Notes: generated by a model from the letters alone, not told the origin. Counted from the stretch's first letter, positions 1 through 9,121 are shown. The stretch is 64,000 bases of DNA from Sandaracinaceae bacterium (GCA_019637095.1 JAHBWG010000031.1:1-64000), one strand, 5' to 3'. Numbers and translations are program-made.

Positions 1-2
1 AC

Positions 3-1730
3 TCGAGCGAGCCCCGCCTCGCGCTCGCGCGGGCGCGCCTCGCGGTCCTCGACGGATCGCCGCGCGCCGCGCTCGCCGCCCTCGCGAGCGTCGAGCGCGT
101 CGACGCGGCCGACGCCGCCGCGGTCCGCGCGATCCGACGCGACGCGCTGCGCGCGCTCTGGCGAGGCGAGGCGGGCGAGATCGATCTCGCGGCCGCGATC
201 GACGAGGTCGCGCGGTTCGCGACGGAGCGGGGCCTCGCCGACGTCGAGCGCCGCGCCCACGCGCTGCGCGACGAGCTCGATCGGCCGCTCCTGCTCGCGA
301 TCCTCGGTGAGTTCAACGCAGGCAAGAGCACGCTCGTCAACGCCTTCGTCGGCGCCGACGTCGCGCCGACCGGCATCCTGCCGACCACCGCCACGCTCAA
401 CGTGCTGCGCTCCGGCGCGGAGCGGCTCGTCCGCCTGGTCCGGCGTGACGGCACGACGCGGGAGGGCGAGTGGTCCCAGCTCAAGTCCATGCTCGCCGAC
501 GCGCAGGAGGGCGGCGCGGTGGACCACGTCGAGATCGTGCACCCCTCGGAGCTCCTCGAGCGGGTCTGGATCCTCGACACGCCAGGGAGCAACGCGCCGG
601 TCCCCGAGCACGAGGCGCTCGCCGCCGAGGCGCTGCGGCGCGCCGACGCGGCGCTCTGGATCTTCGACGCGGGCCAGGCGGGCAAGGCCACCGAGGGGAG
701 GATCCTGGCCGCCATCCGCGCATCCCGCCGCCACGTCGTCGGCGCGCTGAACAAGGTGGACCGTCTGCGCCCCGAGCAGCTCGACGAGGTCCGCGCGGCG
801 CTCGGCCGCGACCTGCCCGAGCTCGGCGCCGAGCCGGTGGTCGGGCTGAGCGCGCGCAAGGCGCTCAAGGCGCGGCTCGCGGGGGATGACGCGGGGTGGG
901 CCGAGAGCGGTTTCCCTGCGCTGCTCGACCGCCTCGAGCGCGACGTGTTCGGTCGATCGCGGCTCTTGAAGCGGCGCGCGTGCGGCGGCCGGCTCCTCGC
1001 GCTGCTCGACGACGGGCTCGCGAGCGAGGCGGAGGCCCAGGAGGCGGCCGCGGCGCGCGTCGCCGCGCTCGAGGCGCTCGCGGAGCCCCTCGCGCGCGCC
1101 TCGTCGCGGCTCGCCGACGTGGTCGACGACGCGATCGATGCTTACGAGGGCGAGCAGCACGCCGCCTTCGAGGCGGCGGCCAAGGAGGTCCTCGCGTTCG
1201 TGCGGCCGCGGAGCAACCGCTTCGCGAAGCACGGGGCCGACCTCGAGGATCGGATGTTCCTGGCCGAGGTCATCGAGCAGCGGCTCGCGGTCGCGGGGAC
1301 GGCCTGCGAGGCGCGCCTGCGCCGCGGCGCGGCCCAGGTGCTGAGCGAGCCCGCGCGGGGGCTGGGCCTCGGCGCCGAGGCGCTCGAGCCGCGCGTCGGG
1401 GCGGCCATCGCGCCCGCGATGGCCCGGTTCGCCGGCTTCCAGGAGGGTCTCTTCGCGGGCGGCGCGCTCCGGCACTTCTTCGAGGAGGACCTCCCGCGGG
1501 CCGAGCTCGCGGTCGCGCCGCTCGCCGAGGCGCTCGCCACCCACCGGGCGCACCCGCGCGATCGCCTCCGCCCCGCGCTCCGCGAGGCGGTCACCGGCCT
1601 CGCCGACGCCCTCGAGCGCGAGCGCGCCGAGGCCGTGACGACGCTCGAGCGCGACGTCGAGCGCCTCCGCGACCTGGTCTACCAGCCGCTCGAGGTGCTC
1701 CGCGAGGTGCTCGAAGAGCTCGCGGATTGA
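3..1730 (+). CDS. Dynamin-like GTPase (5' end outside window)
   Basis: The reading frame is open from the first bases of the window, so the true start lies upstream; 575 residues are visible. A GTPase domain is clear: P-loop GEFNAGKST at visible residues 102-110, G3 motif DTPG at 192-195 and G4 motif NKVD at 250-253. About 100 Ala/Leu/Arg-rich residues precede it and may be helical repeats. The rest is long, helical and Glu/Arg/Ala-rich, as in bacterial dynamin-like proteins. Such proteins usually act at membranes; the specific role here is unknown. It ends about 100 bp before rpoN on the same strand. Confidence 0.85.
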   Translation, partial: SSEPRLALARARLAVLDGSPRAALAALASVERVDAADAAAVRAIRRDALRALWRGEAGEIDLAAAIDEVARFATERGLADVERRAHALRDELDRPLLLAILGEFNAGKSTLVNAFVGADVAPTGILPTTATLNVLRSGAERLVRLVRRDGTTREGEWSQLKSMLADAQEGGAVDHVEIVHPSELLERVWILDTPGSNAPVPEHEALAAEALRRADAALWIFDAGQAGKATEGRILAAIRASRRHVVGALNKVDRLRPEQLDEVRAALGRDLPELGAEPVVGLSARKALKARLAGDDAGWAESGFPALLDRLERDVFGRSRLLKRRACGGRLLALLDDGLASEAEAQEAAAARVAALEALAEPLARASSRLADVVDDAIDAYEGEQHAAFEAAAKEVLAFVRPRSNRFAKHGADLEDRMFLAEVIEQRLAVAGTACEARLRRGAAQVLSEPARGLGLGAEALEPRVGAAIAPAMARFAGFQEGLFAGGALRHFFEEDLPRAELAVAPLAEALATHRAHPRDRLRPALREAVTGLADALERERAEAVTTLERDVERLRDLVYQPLEVLREVLEELAD

Positions 1731-1749
1731 TGTGTTCCTGCAATATCGG

Positions 1750-1778
1750 TTCCCACTTGGCGTCGCGTCGACTATAGT
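1750..1778 (+). promoter_or_regulatory. Putative sigma-70-type promoter of rpoN
   Basis: TTCCCA at 1750-1755, a 17-base spacer and TATAGT at 1773-1778 lie in the short gap between the GTPase gene and rpoN, about 50 bases upstream of the GTG start. The -10 box is close to consensus and stands out in this GC-rich sequence. Assigned by eye only. Confidence 0.5.
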
Positions 1779-1825
1779 CACCTCGCGGGACCTGACCCGA
1801 CTCACGGACGACACTGGAGACCCAC

Positions 1826-3301
1826 GTGGAGATCAAGCAGCAGCTTCGCCTCTCCCAGCAGCTGGTCATGACCCCTCAGCTGCAGCAGGCCATCAAGCTG
1901 CTGCAGATGTCCCGGATCGAGCTCGAGGCGCTCGTGCGCGAGGAGATGCTCGAGAACCCGGTCCTCGAGGACTCGCTCGAGCCGGCCCCCCGTGATCGCG
2001 AGGCGGCCGCCGTCGCCGACGGCGAGCAGTCCACGATCGACCGGCAGGTCGCCCAGGACGACCGGGTCGCCGGCGAGGTCGGCGCCGAGACGGAGAAGAA
2101 GGCCGACGACATCGACTGGGAGCGCTACCTGGAGAACCATTCGCTGCAGGCGCCGGTCCCGAGCTTCCGGCGCGGCAACGAGGACGAGCTGCCCGGGTAC
2201 GAGCAGACGCTCAGCTCGGGGGACGATCTCGTCGACCACGTATGGTGGCAGGTCCGGATGAGCGAGCTCGTCGAGGACGAGATGCGCTTCGCCGCGCTCG
2301 TGCTCGGCAACCTCGACGACTCGGGCTTCCTCAAGATGGAGGGGGTGCCCCCCGAGGACGTCGTGCCGCGCCTCGCCGAGGAGGCGGAGATCCACCCCGA
2401 GGACGCGGAGGAGGTCCTCGAGATCATCCAGCGCATGGATCCGATCGGGGTCGCGAGCCGCACCCTCGCGGAGTGCTTGCACGTCCAGGCCGAGCACCTC
2501 GGGATGGACGAGCTCACCCTGCGGATCATCGACGAGCACCTCGAGAGCCTCGAGAAGAAGGCCTACGCGCAGATCGCCAAGGAGCTCGGCGTCGACGTCG
2601 AGGAGGTCTACGACGTCGCGCAGGTCATCGCGGAGCTCGAGCCGCGCCCGGGTCGGAACTTCGTCAGCGAAGAGCCGCGCTACATCGTGCCGGACGTGCA
2701 CGTCCATCGCGTCGGGGACGACTACTTCGTCGTGGCCAACGACGACGGCCTCCCGAAGCTGAAGATCAGCGGCTTCTACCGCTCCGCGATGGCAGGCGAT
2801 CCGAAGGCGAAGGAGTACATCCAGAACAAGCTGCGCTCCGCGCAGTGGCTGATCCGGAGCATCGACCAGCGGCGCAAGACGATCGTCAAGGTGACGGAGT
2901 GCATCGTCGACAAGCAGCGGGAGTTCTTCGACCTCGGCATCGAGTACCTCAAGCCGATGATCCTGCGCGACATCGCCGAGACGGTCGGGATGCACGAGAG
3001 CACGATCAGCCGCGTGACGAGCAACAAGTACGTCGCGACCCCGCGCGGGGTGTTCGAGCTGAAGTTCTTCTTCAACTCCGCCATCAAGCGCGAGGGCACC
3101 AAGGAGGACATCGCGTCGGAGGCGGTCAAGCAGGCGATCAAGAAGATCATCGCCGACGAGGACCCTCAGAACCCGCACAGCGACCAGAAGATCGTCGAGA
3201 TCCTGGCCGACAAGGAGATCGTGATCGCGCGCCGGACGGTCGCGAAGTACCGCGAGATGCTTGGAATCTTGAGCTCGTCGAAACGCAAGAAGTACTTCTG
3301 A
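1826..3301 (+). CDS. rpoN: RNA polymerase sigma-54 factor RpoN
   Basis: Sigma-54 directs RNA polymerase to -24/-12 promoters and needs enhancer-binding ATPases to open them. The 491-residue protein shows the Gln/Leu-rich region I at the N terminus (KQQLRLSQQLVMTPQLQQ), an acidic linker around residues 55-95, the core-binding region, a helix-turn-helix around 378-410 (TVGMHESTISRVTSNKY) and the diagnostic RpoN box ARRTVAKYRE at 468-477. The GTG start at 1826 follows a GGAG motif and gives the usual N terminus. It begins a same-strand cluster with hpf and ptsN, the common proteobacterial arrangement. Confidence 0.97.
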   Translation: MEIKQQLRLSQQLVMTPQLQQAIKLLQMSRIELEALVREEMLENPVLEDSLEPAPRDREAAAVADGEQSTIDRQVAQDDRVAGEVGAETEKKADDIDWERYLENHSLQAPVPSFRRGNEDELPGYEQTLSSGDDLVDHVWWQVRMSELVEDEMRFAALVLGNLDDSGFLKMEGVPPEDVVPRLAEEAEIHPEDAEEVLEIIQRMDPIGVASRTLAECLHVQAEHLGMDELTLRIIDEHLESLEKKAYAQIAKELGVDVEEVYDVAQVIAELEPRPGRNFVSEEPRYIVPDVHVHRVGDDYFVVANDDGLPKLKISGFYRSAMAGDPKAKEYIQNKLRSAQWLIRSIDQRRKTIVKVTECIVDKQREFFDLGIEYLKPMILRDIAETVGMHESTISRVTSNKYVATPRGVFELKFFFNSAIKREGTKEDIASEAVKQAIKKIIADEDPQNPHSDQKIVEILADKEIVIARRTVAKYREMLGILSSSKRKKYF

Positions 3302-3334
3302 GTACGAACTGAGAGCACGAACAAAGGGGAGTGC

Positions 3335-3703
3335 ATGCAGGTCCACTTCACGTTCCGCAACGTCGAGTCCTCCGAGGGGATCAAGAACTACGCGCGCGAC
3401 AAGATCACGAGGATGCAAAAGTACTTGCGGTCGCCGCTCGAGGCGGACGTGATCCTCTCGAAGGAGCGCCACCTGCACCGGGTGGAGATGAGCGTGCGGG
3501 CGGACGGAGAGCGGTACGCAGGCACCGTGGAGTCCGAGGACATGTACGCCTCGATCGATCTCGTCATCGACAAGGTGGACCGGCAGGTCCGCGAGGCGAA
3601 GGACTCGGCCAACGCGCGCAAGCGCCACTCGAGCCCCGGGCTCGCGCACATCAGCCCGGTGCCGGAGGGCGCTCACGCCGACGAGGAAGAGGAAGAGAGC
3701 TGA
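3335..3703 (+). CDS. hpf: Ribosome hibernation promoting factor, short form
   Basis: This 122-residue protein belongs to the HPF/YfiA family, which binds the 30S subunit near the decoding centre and silences ribosomes in stationary phase or stress. The family fold is visible from the start (QVHFTFRNVESSEGIKNYARDK) and in the central segment IDLVIDKVDRQVREAKDSAN. The C terminus is short and acidic (DEEEEES), so it lacks the extra dimerisation domain of long HPFs. The ATG follows a good AAAGGGGA ribosome site. It lies 33 bp after rpoN and is probably cotranscribed with it. Confidence 0.93.
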   Translation: MQVHFTFRNVESSEGIKNYARDKITRMQKYLRSPLEADVILSKERHLHRVEMSVRADGERYAGTVESEDMYASIDLVIDKVDRQVREAKDSANARKRHSSPGLAHISPVPEGAHADEEEEES

Positions 3704-3762
3704 GGCGTCGCGCGCCGGGAACGCGGTTGATTCCGCGCCCCGGGTGAGGTAACCGCCCCCCC

Positions 3763-4212
3763 GTGAGGCTCGCCGACATCCTGGCTGCTCACCGCATCAC
3801 GGTGCGCCTCGAGGCGACCGACAAGGCGTCGGCGCTGCGGGCCATGGCGGAGCTGTTCGTGGACGACGTGGAAGGGATCGACGCCGACCGCATCGCCGCC
3901 GTGTTCGAGGAGCGCGAGGCGCTCGCGAGCACCGGCGTCGGCTCCGGCGTCGCGATCCCGCACGGCCGGATCGAGGGCGTGCCCACGCTGCTCGCGGCGG
4001 TGGGGCTGAGCCGCGAGGGGCTCGACTTCGACGCGATCGACGGCCGCCCGGTCCACATCTTCGTCGCGCTCCTCGGCCCGCGGAACCTCGACCACCTCAA
4101 GGCGCTCGCGCGCTTCTCGAGGCTCCTGCGCTCCGAGCACGCGCGCCGCGATCTCCTCGGCGCCGCGAGCCCCGCCGACGCCCTCGACCGCATCTGCGCG
4201 GCCGATCGCTGA
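3763..4212 (+). CDS. ptsN: PTS-Ntr EIIA component PtsN
   Basis: This 149-residue PTS EIIA type-2 domain protein accepts phosphate from HPr/NPr and regulates partners by its phosphorylation state rather than transporting sugar. The expected phosphorylated His67 is in the motif GVAIPHGRIEG. The GTG start at 3763 has a weak GAGGT ribosome site; the N terminus MRLADIL is typical. It is 59 bp after hpf and ends 3 bp from the convergent hprK gene. The rpoN-hpf-ptsN order is standard. Confidence 0.94.
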   Translation: MRLADILAAHRITVRLEATDKASALRAMAELFVDDVEGIDADRIAAVFEEREALASTGVGSGVAIPHGRIEGVPTLLAAVGLSREGLDFDAIDGRPVHIFVALLGPRNLDHLKALARFSRLLRSEHARRDLLGAASPADALDRICAADR

Positions 4213-4215
4213 AGG

Positions 4216-5184
4216 TCACTCGGGCTCTTCGAGGCCGAGCTCGCGCGCGAGCCGCTTCGCGAAGTCGCGCGCGGCGTGGTGGCCGGCCTCCTTCATCAGC
4301 TCGTTGCGCGCGGCGACCTCGAGGATGACCGCCATGTCGCGGCCCGGGCGGACGGGGATCTGGAGCTTCGGCAGCTCGACGCCGAGGATCTCCTCGGTCA
4401 GCGGGTCGAGCCCGAGGCGCTCGTAAGCGCGCTCCTCGTCCCACGGGACCAGCTCGATGACGAGGTCGAGCACCGCCTCGTCCCACACGCTGGTGGCGCC
4501 GAAGAGATCGCGGATGTTCAGGATCCCGATCCCGCGGATCTCGAGGTGGTGCCGGAGGAGCGGCGCCGGCGTCGCGAGGACCTGCGCGTTCGGCAGGCGC
4601 GTGAGCCACACCTGATCGTCGGCGACGAAGCGGTGGCCGCGCTCGACGAGGAACAGGGCGCACTCGCTCTTTCCGATCCCGCTCTTGCCGAGCAGGAGCA
4701 TCCCGACGCCGTGCACCTCGACCATCACGCCGTGCCGGCGCTCGCGCGGCGCGAGGAGCTTGTCGAGCGCGCGGTGGATCGCGAAGATGGTCGCGCTCGA
4801 GCGGGCGTTCGACACGAACAAGGGCGTGCTCGACGCGGCGGCGCCCTCGACGAGCTCGACCGGAGGCTCGGCGCCGCGCGTGACCACCACGCAGCTCAAC
4901 CCGAGCGAGCACATGCCGCGCACGCGCTCCCTGCGCAGCGCCGGCTCGAGGGCCTCGAGGAAGCTCAGCTCCGTCTCGCCGAGGATCTGCACGCGCGTCG
5001 GGACGATGCCGTGGTGGTGCCCGGCGAGGACGAGCCCGGACTTCTGGATGCGCGGGTGATCGAGCGGCCGCTCGAGGCCGGCTTCGCCGGCGACGAGCCG
5101 CAGCAGCTCCCGCAGCCCGTCGTGCGCGGCGAGCTGCGCCACACGGGTCGGGTGAGCCGCGGGGGGGACGCTCTTCAACGGCAC
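4216..5184 (-). CDS. hprK: HPr kinase/phosphorylase HprK
   Basis: HprK phosphorylates and dephosphorylates the regulatory serine of HPr. The ~322-residue protein has an N-terminal regulatory region (about residues 1-130), Walker A GKSGIGKS near residue 165, the following GHRFVADDQ segment, and the family signature EIRGIGILNIRDLFGATSV. The start is uncertain: GTG at 5184 or TTG at 5178, neither with a clear ribosome site; more upstream starts would run into the divergent hydrolase gene. It is the only minus-strand gene in the PTS cluster, so the usual colinear order is locally inverted. Its likely substrate, HPr with Ser47, is encoded at 7069. Confidence 0.93.
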   Translation of the reverse strand: MPLKSVPPAAHPTRVAQLAAHDGLRELLRLVAGEAGLERPLDHPRIQKSGLVLAGHHHGIVPTRVQILGETELSFLEALEPALRRERVRGMCSLGLSCVVVTRGAEPPVELVEGAAASSTPLFVSNARSSATIFAIHRALDKLLAPRERRHGVMVEVHGVGMLLLGKSGIGKSECALFLVERGHRFVADDQVWLTRLPNAQVLATPAPLLRHHLEIRGIGILNIRDLFGATSVWDEAVLDLVIELVPWDEERAYERLGLDPLTEEILGVELPKLQIPVRPGRDMAVILEVAARNELMKEAGHHAARDFAKRLARELGLEEPE

Positions 5185-5223
5185 GCCCCGGACGATAGCA
5201 GGCGGCTGCGCTACACCACGAGC

Positions 5224-6204
5224 ATGTGGCGGGGACCGCGCGCGGCGCCGTGGTTGCTCCTGCTCGCCGGCTGCGCGGCGGGGGAGGCGCGCGGGGACCA
5301 GGGCGCGCGCGCGCCGGCCGCCGCGCTCGCCGTCGTCGAGCCCGCGCGCGAGGCGGCGACTCGCGAGCCCGAGCCCGCGCCGGATCCCACCCCGTCTCCA
5401 CGGCGGCCGGCGTTCTTCGCCGAGGCCACCCTCGAGAACGCGGCGTTCCGCACGCCGGGCGCGCCGAGCGCGGTCGTGTACGGATCGGCGGGGCTCGATC
5501 CGAGTCAGCCGCTCGACGTGGTCGTCTTCGTTCACGGCTGGAGCGGCTGCGCGCGTGCGCTCGCGCGCGGCGGCGAGGTCGCCTGCCGGGACGGAATGCG
5601 CCCGACGCCGGGCTGGGATCTCGCCGAGCGCTTCCGAGAGGCGGGCGTGCCCGGGTTGTTCGTCGTCCCGCAGCTCGCCTTCCTCGTCCGCGACGGGAGC
5701 GCGGGTCGCTTCGTGGAGGAGGGGCGATTCCGCGCGTTCCTCGAGGAGCTGCTCGGCGCGCTCGGCGCGGAGCTCGGCGGGCCCGCGGATCTCGGGCGCG
5801 TCCGCTCGATCACCCTGCTCGCCCACAGCGCGGGCTACGAGACGACGCTCGCGATCCTCTCGCGCGGTGGCGTCGGCTCGCTCGTGCGCGCGGTCGTCCT
5901 GTTCGACGCGCTCTACCGCGGACACGGCCGCTTCGCCGACTGGGTGCTCGAGGCTCCGGCGCGGCGGCTCGTCTCGCTCTACGGCGCCGCCGGTCGCACG
6001 GTCTCACAGAGCGAGCTCCTCGGCGCGCGCGTGCGGCGGCCGCTCGGGCCGGCGCTCGCGTACGACGCGCCCGGCGCGCTCGAGGGGCTCGTGCGCGACC
6101 ACCGGGTCGTGATCGCCCGGGCCTCGGCGCCGCACGGCGACGTCCCGGCGCGGCACATGGCGGAGGTGCTGCGCGGGCTCCGTCCGAGCCTCGTGGCCGA
6201 GTAG
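5224..6204 (+). CDS. Alpha/beta-hydrolase lipoprotein
   Basis: The 326-residue product begins with a short lipoprotein signal (LLLLAGC, Cys17 as lipidated residue) followed by an Ala/Glu/Pro-rich linker. The mature part resembles an alpha/beta hydrolase: VVVFVHGWSGC matches the oxyanion-hole HG motif and AHSAG carries the presumed nucleophile Ser202. A late His (APHGDVPARH) may complete the triad. The substrate is unknown; lipase or esterase are possible. It sits between hprK (divergent, 39 bp) and rapZ (13 bp downstream), an unusual position inside a PTS regulatory cluster. Confidence 0.78.
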   Translation: MWRGPRAAPWLLLLAGCAAGEARGDQGARAPAAALAVVEPAREAATREPEPAPDPTPSPRRPAFFAEATLENAAFRTPGAPSAVVYGSAGLDPSQPLDVVVFVHGWSGCARALARGGEVACRDGMRPTPGWDLAERFREAGVPGLFVVPQLAFLVRDGSAGRFVEEGRFRAFLEELLGALGAELGGPADLGRVRSITLLAHSAGYETTLAILSRGGVGSLVRAVVLFDALYRGHGRFADWVLEAPARRLVSLYGAAGRTVSQSELLGARVRRPLGPALAYDAPGALEGLVRDHRVVIARASAPHGDVPARHMAEVLRGLRPSLVAE

Positions 6205-6217
6205 AATCGGGGCGACG

Positions 6218-7072
6218 ATGGAGCGAGTCCACATCGTGGTGGTGACGGGGATGAGCGGGGCGGGGCGCTCGAGCGCGCTCCGGGTCCTCGAGGATCTCGG
6301 CTACTACTGCGTCGACAATCTCCCGCCCGCGCTCGCGCTGCAGCTCGTCGACATGCTCGGGGGAGAGCTGACGCGGCTCGGGCTCGGCGTCGACGTGCGC
6401 ACGGGCGCGTTCCTCGAGGGCGCCGAGCAGACCATCGCGACGCTCATCGAGCGCGGGCACGAGACGGAGGTGATCTTCCTCGACTGCAAGGACGAGATCC
6501 TCGTCCGGCGCTTCAGCGAGACCCGCCGCCCGCACCCGCTCGCGCAGGACGGCGACGTCCCGGGCGCGATCCGCGCCGAGCGCGAGCGCCTCGCGGCGCT
6601 CCGCCAGCTCGCGCGCCACGTCATCGACACGACCGAAGCGAGCGTGCACGAGCTGCGGCGCTCGCTGATCGACTACATCGCGCGCGGCGGGAGCCGGCCC
6701 CAGATGGCGGTGCGCGTCGTCTCGTTCGGCTTCAAGTACGGCCTGCCGGTCGACGCGGATCTCGTGTTCGACCTCCGCTTCCTGCCGAACCCGCACTTCG
6801 TCGAGCACCTGCGGCCGCGCACGGGCCTCGAGGCGCCCGTCGCCGACTACGTGCTCGGGAGCGAGCCGGCGCGCGAGCTCCTCGCCGACATCGAGCGGCT
6901 CCTGACGCACACGCTCCCGCGGCACCGCGCGGAGGGCAAGGCGTACCTGACCATCGCGCTCGGCTGCACCGGCGGCAGGCACCGCTCGGTGGCGGTCGCA
7001 GAGGCGCTCGGCGCCTGGCTCCGCGCGGAGGGTCACGCCGCGGTCACCGCGCACCGGGACGTCGCGCGATGA
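6218..7072 (+). CDS. rapZ: RapZ-family nucleotide-binding protein
   Basis: This 284-residue protein is a full-length RapZ/YvcJ homologue. In enterobacteria RapZ is an RNA-binding adaptor controlling GlmS amounts; elsewhere it is a P-loop ATPase/GTPase. Family marks are LEDLGYYCVDNLPP near residue 30, the FGFKYGLP segment and the C-terminal IALGCTGGRHRSVA. The Walker A motif reads GMSGAGRS, with Arg in place of the usual Lys. The gene overlaps the HPr gene by 4 bp (ATGA), so the two are translationally coupled. It lies 13 bp after the hydrolase gene. Confidence 0.94.
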   Translation: MERVHIVVVTGMSGAGRSSALRVLEDLGYYCVDNLPPALALQLVDMLGGELTRLGLGVDVRTGAFLEGAEQTIATLIERGHETEVIFLDCKDEILVRRFSETRRPHPLAQDGDVPGAIRAERERLAALRQLARHVIDTTEASVHELRRSLIDYIARGGSRPQMAVRVVSFGFKYGLPVDADLVFDLRFLPNPHFVEHLRPRTGLEAPVADYVLGSEPARELLADIERLLTHTLPRHRAEGKAYLTIALGCTGGRHRSVAVAEALGAWLRAEGHAAVTAHRDVAR

Positions 7073-7341
7073 GCGCCAGCGCAACGTTCGAGATCGTCAA
7101 CGAGCGAGGCCTGCACGCCCGCGCGGCGACCAAGCTCGTGCAGCTCGCCTCGCGCTTCGTCGCCGAGGTCGAGCTCGAGAAGGACGGCCAGCGCGCGAAC
7201 GCCAAGAGCGTCATGGGCGTGCTCCTGTTGTGCGGGGCGAAGGGCACGCACGTCACCGTCTGCGCGGACGGCCCCGACGCCGACGCGGCGGTCGCGGGCA
7301 TCGGCGAGCTGATCGCGTCGCGCTTCGGCGAGGAGTCGTGA
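7069..7341 (+). CDS. ptsH: Phosphocarrier protein HPr
   Basis: The 90-residue HPr carries phosphate from Enzyme I to EIIA proteins. The catalytic histidine is His16 in GLHARAATK, and the regulatory serine used by HprK is Ser47 in AKSVMGVLLL, so both phosphorylation sites are intact. It overlaps rapZ by 4 bp upstream and ptsI by 4 bp downstream. With hprK and ptsN nearby it completes a regulatory phosphorelay. Many delta-proteobacterial clusters have a mannose-type EIIA gene between rapZ and HPr; here none is present. Confidence 0.95.
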   Translation: MSASATFEIVNERGLHARAATKLVQLASRFVAEVELEKDGQRANAKSVMGVLLLCGAKGTHVTVCADGPDADAAVAGIGELIASRFGEES

Positions 7342-9107
7342 GCGAAGCGCGCCGCGTGCTCTCGGGCATCGCCGCCTCGGCGGGTGTCGCCGTCGGCGAG
7401 GTGGTGGTGTTCGACCGGCGCGGTGTCGTGGTGCCCCGCCGATCGATCGCGGAGGGCGACGTCGAGGGGGAGGTCGAGCGCCTCGAGCAAGCGATGGCGG
7501 CGGCGCGCCGCGAGGTCGAGGGTGTGCTCGAAGGGTTCGCCGACGACGGGCCCTCGGAGCATCGCCTCCTGGTCGAGACGCAGCTGCTCATGCTCGGCGA
7601 TCAGATGATCTCGACCGCCGCGAGCGCGGCGATCCGGAGCGAGCGCATCAACGCCGAGTGGGCGCTGCGCCGCACGGTGGACGCGATGTGCGATCGGCTC
7701 CGCGGCGCCGACGACGGATACTTTCGCGAGCGCGCGGACGACGTCCGCCACGTCGGCGAGCACCTCCTCGCGGTGCTGACCGGCCAGCGGCGCCGCGCGC
7801 TGCCCGAGCTCACGCTCCCGCGCGTGCTGGTGGCCAACGACCTCACGCCCGCGGAGGCCGCGCAGCTCTCGTCGCGTCGCGTGCTCGCGCTCGTGACCGA
7901 CGCGGGCAGCGCGAGCTCGCACACGGCGATCCTCGCGCGCGCGCTCGCGATCCCGGCCGTGGTCGGCCTCTCGGACGCGACGCGCGCGCTCGCGCCGGGC
8001 GACCTCGTGGTCGTCGACGCGCTGCGCGGGGAGGTCGTCGTCGGGGCGGACGCGAACGAGCTCGACGCGGCGCGCGCGCGCGGCGCGCGGTTCGCCGCGT
8101 TCCGCGAGCGCCTGCGCGACGCGGAGCGCCAGGGCATCGCCACCGAGGACGGCGCGCGGGTCACGCTCCTGGCCAACGTCGATCTCGAGCTCGACGTCCC
8201 CGAGGCGAAGCAGGAGGGCGCCGCGGGCATCGGGCTCTACCGGACGGAGTTCCTCTACCTCGAGCGGCGCGAGCCGCCGAACGAGGAGGAGCAGCTCGCC
8301 GTCTACGCGCGCGTCGCGCGCCGCATGGCGCCGCGGCCGGTCGTGTTCCGCACGTTCGATCTCGGCGCCGACAAGATGCCGAACGCGATGCGGCGTGGCC
8401 CGAACCCCGCGCTCGGCCTGCGCGCGGTGCGCATCGCGTTCGAGCGCCCCGAGCTGCTCGTCACCCAGCTCCGCGCGATCCTGCGCGCGGCGGCGGACGG
8501 CGACGTCCGCGTCATGTTCCCGATGATCGCCTCCGTCTCCGATCTGCGCCGGGCGCGCGCGATGCTCGAGACCGCGCGCGAGGACCTCGAGGCCGAGGGC
8601 GCCACCTACGGGCCCATCCGCGTGGGCGCGATGCTCGAGATCCCGTCGGCGATCGTGATGGCGGATCGGCTCGCGCCGGAGTGTGACTTCTTCAGCATCG
8701 GGACGAACGACCTCACGCAGTACACGCTGGCGGTGGATCGGAGCGATCCGCGGGTCGCGCACCTCGCGTCCTCGCTCGATCCTTCCGTCCTGCGCTTGCT
8801 GCTGCGCGCGCGCGAGGTGGCCGACGCGCACGAGCGCCCGATCGGGGTGTGCGGTGATCTCGCGGCGGATACGGTGGCCGCGCCGCTCCTCGTCGGCCTC
8901 GGGTTCCGCACGCTGTCGATGGCTCCCGCGGCGATCCCGCTCGTCGCCGAGGCGCTCTCGCGCGTCGATCTCGGCGAGGCCGCGAGCGTCGCGCGCGAGG
9001 CGCTCGAGCAGGACGGGGTCGCGGAGGTCGAGCGCCTCGTCGCGGCGCGCTTCGGCGCGCGGCTCGGCGAGCTGTGGGACGAGCAGGGGATCGAGCTCCC
9101 CCGCTGA
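7338..9107 (+). CDS. ptsI: PTS Enzyme I (PEP-protein phosphotransferase)
   Basis: Enzyme I takes phosphate from phosphoenolpyruvate and passes it to HPr. The 589-residue protein has the N-terminal HPr-binding/phosphohistidine part with active His195 in GSASSHTAILAR, and the C-terminal PEP-binding barrel with MLEIPSAIVMADRLA, FFSIGTNDLTQYTLAVDR and the catalytic Cys505 in VCGDLA. No GAF domain precedes it, so it is a standard EI rather than EI-Ntr. The GTG start at 7338 overlaps the HPr stop by 4 bp. The active-site loop differs slightly from the usual GGxTSH. Confidence 0.95.
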   Translation: MSEARRVLSGIAASAGVAVGEVVVFDRRGVVVPRRSIAEGDVEGEVERLEQAMAAARREVEGVLEGFADDGPSEHRLLVETQLLMLGDQMISTAASAAIRSERINAEWALRRTVDAMCDRLRGADDGYFRERADDVRHVGEHLLAVLTGQRRRALPELTLPRVLVANDLTPAEAAQLSSRRVLALVTDAGSASSHTAILARALAIPAVVGLSDATRALAPGDLVVVDALRGEVVVGADANELDAARARGARFAAFRERLRDAERQGIATEDGARVTLLANVDLELDVPEAKQEGAAGIGLYRTEFLYLERREPPNEEEQLAVYARVARRMAPRPVVFRTFDLGADKMPNAMRRGPNPALGLRAVRIAFERPELLVTQLRAILRAAADGDVRVMFPMIASVSDLRRARAMLETAREDLEAEGATYGPIRVGAMLEIPSAIVMADRLAPECDFFSIGTNDLTQYTLAVDRSDPRVAHLASSLDPSVLRLLLRAREVADAHERPIGVCGDLAADTVAAPLLVGLGFRTLSMAPAAIPLVAEALSRVDLGEAASVAREALEQDGVAEVERLVAARFGARLGELWDEQGIELPR

Positions 9108-9121
9108 CGCGTCCGAGACCT

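Noticed and set aside
1802-3676. Open frame antisense to rpoN
   Set aside because: No start context or domain; sigma-54 motifs on the plus strand are unambiguous.
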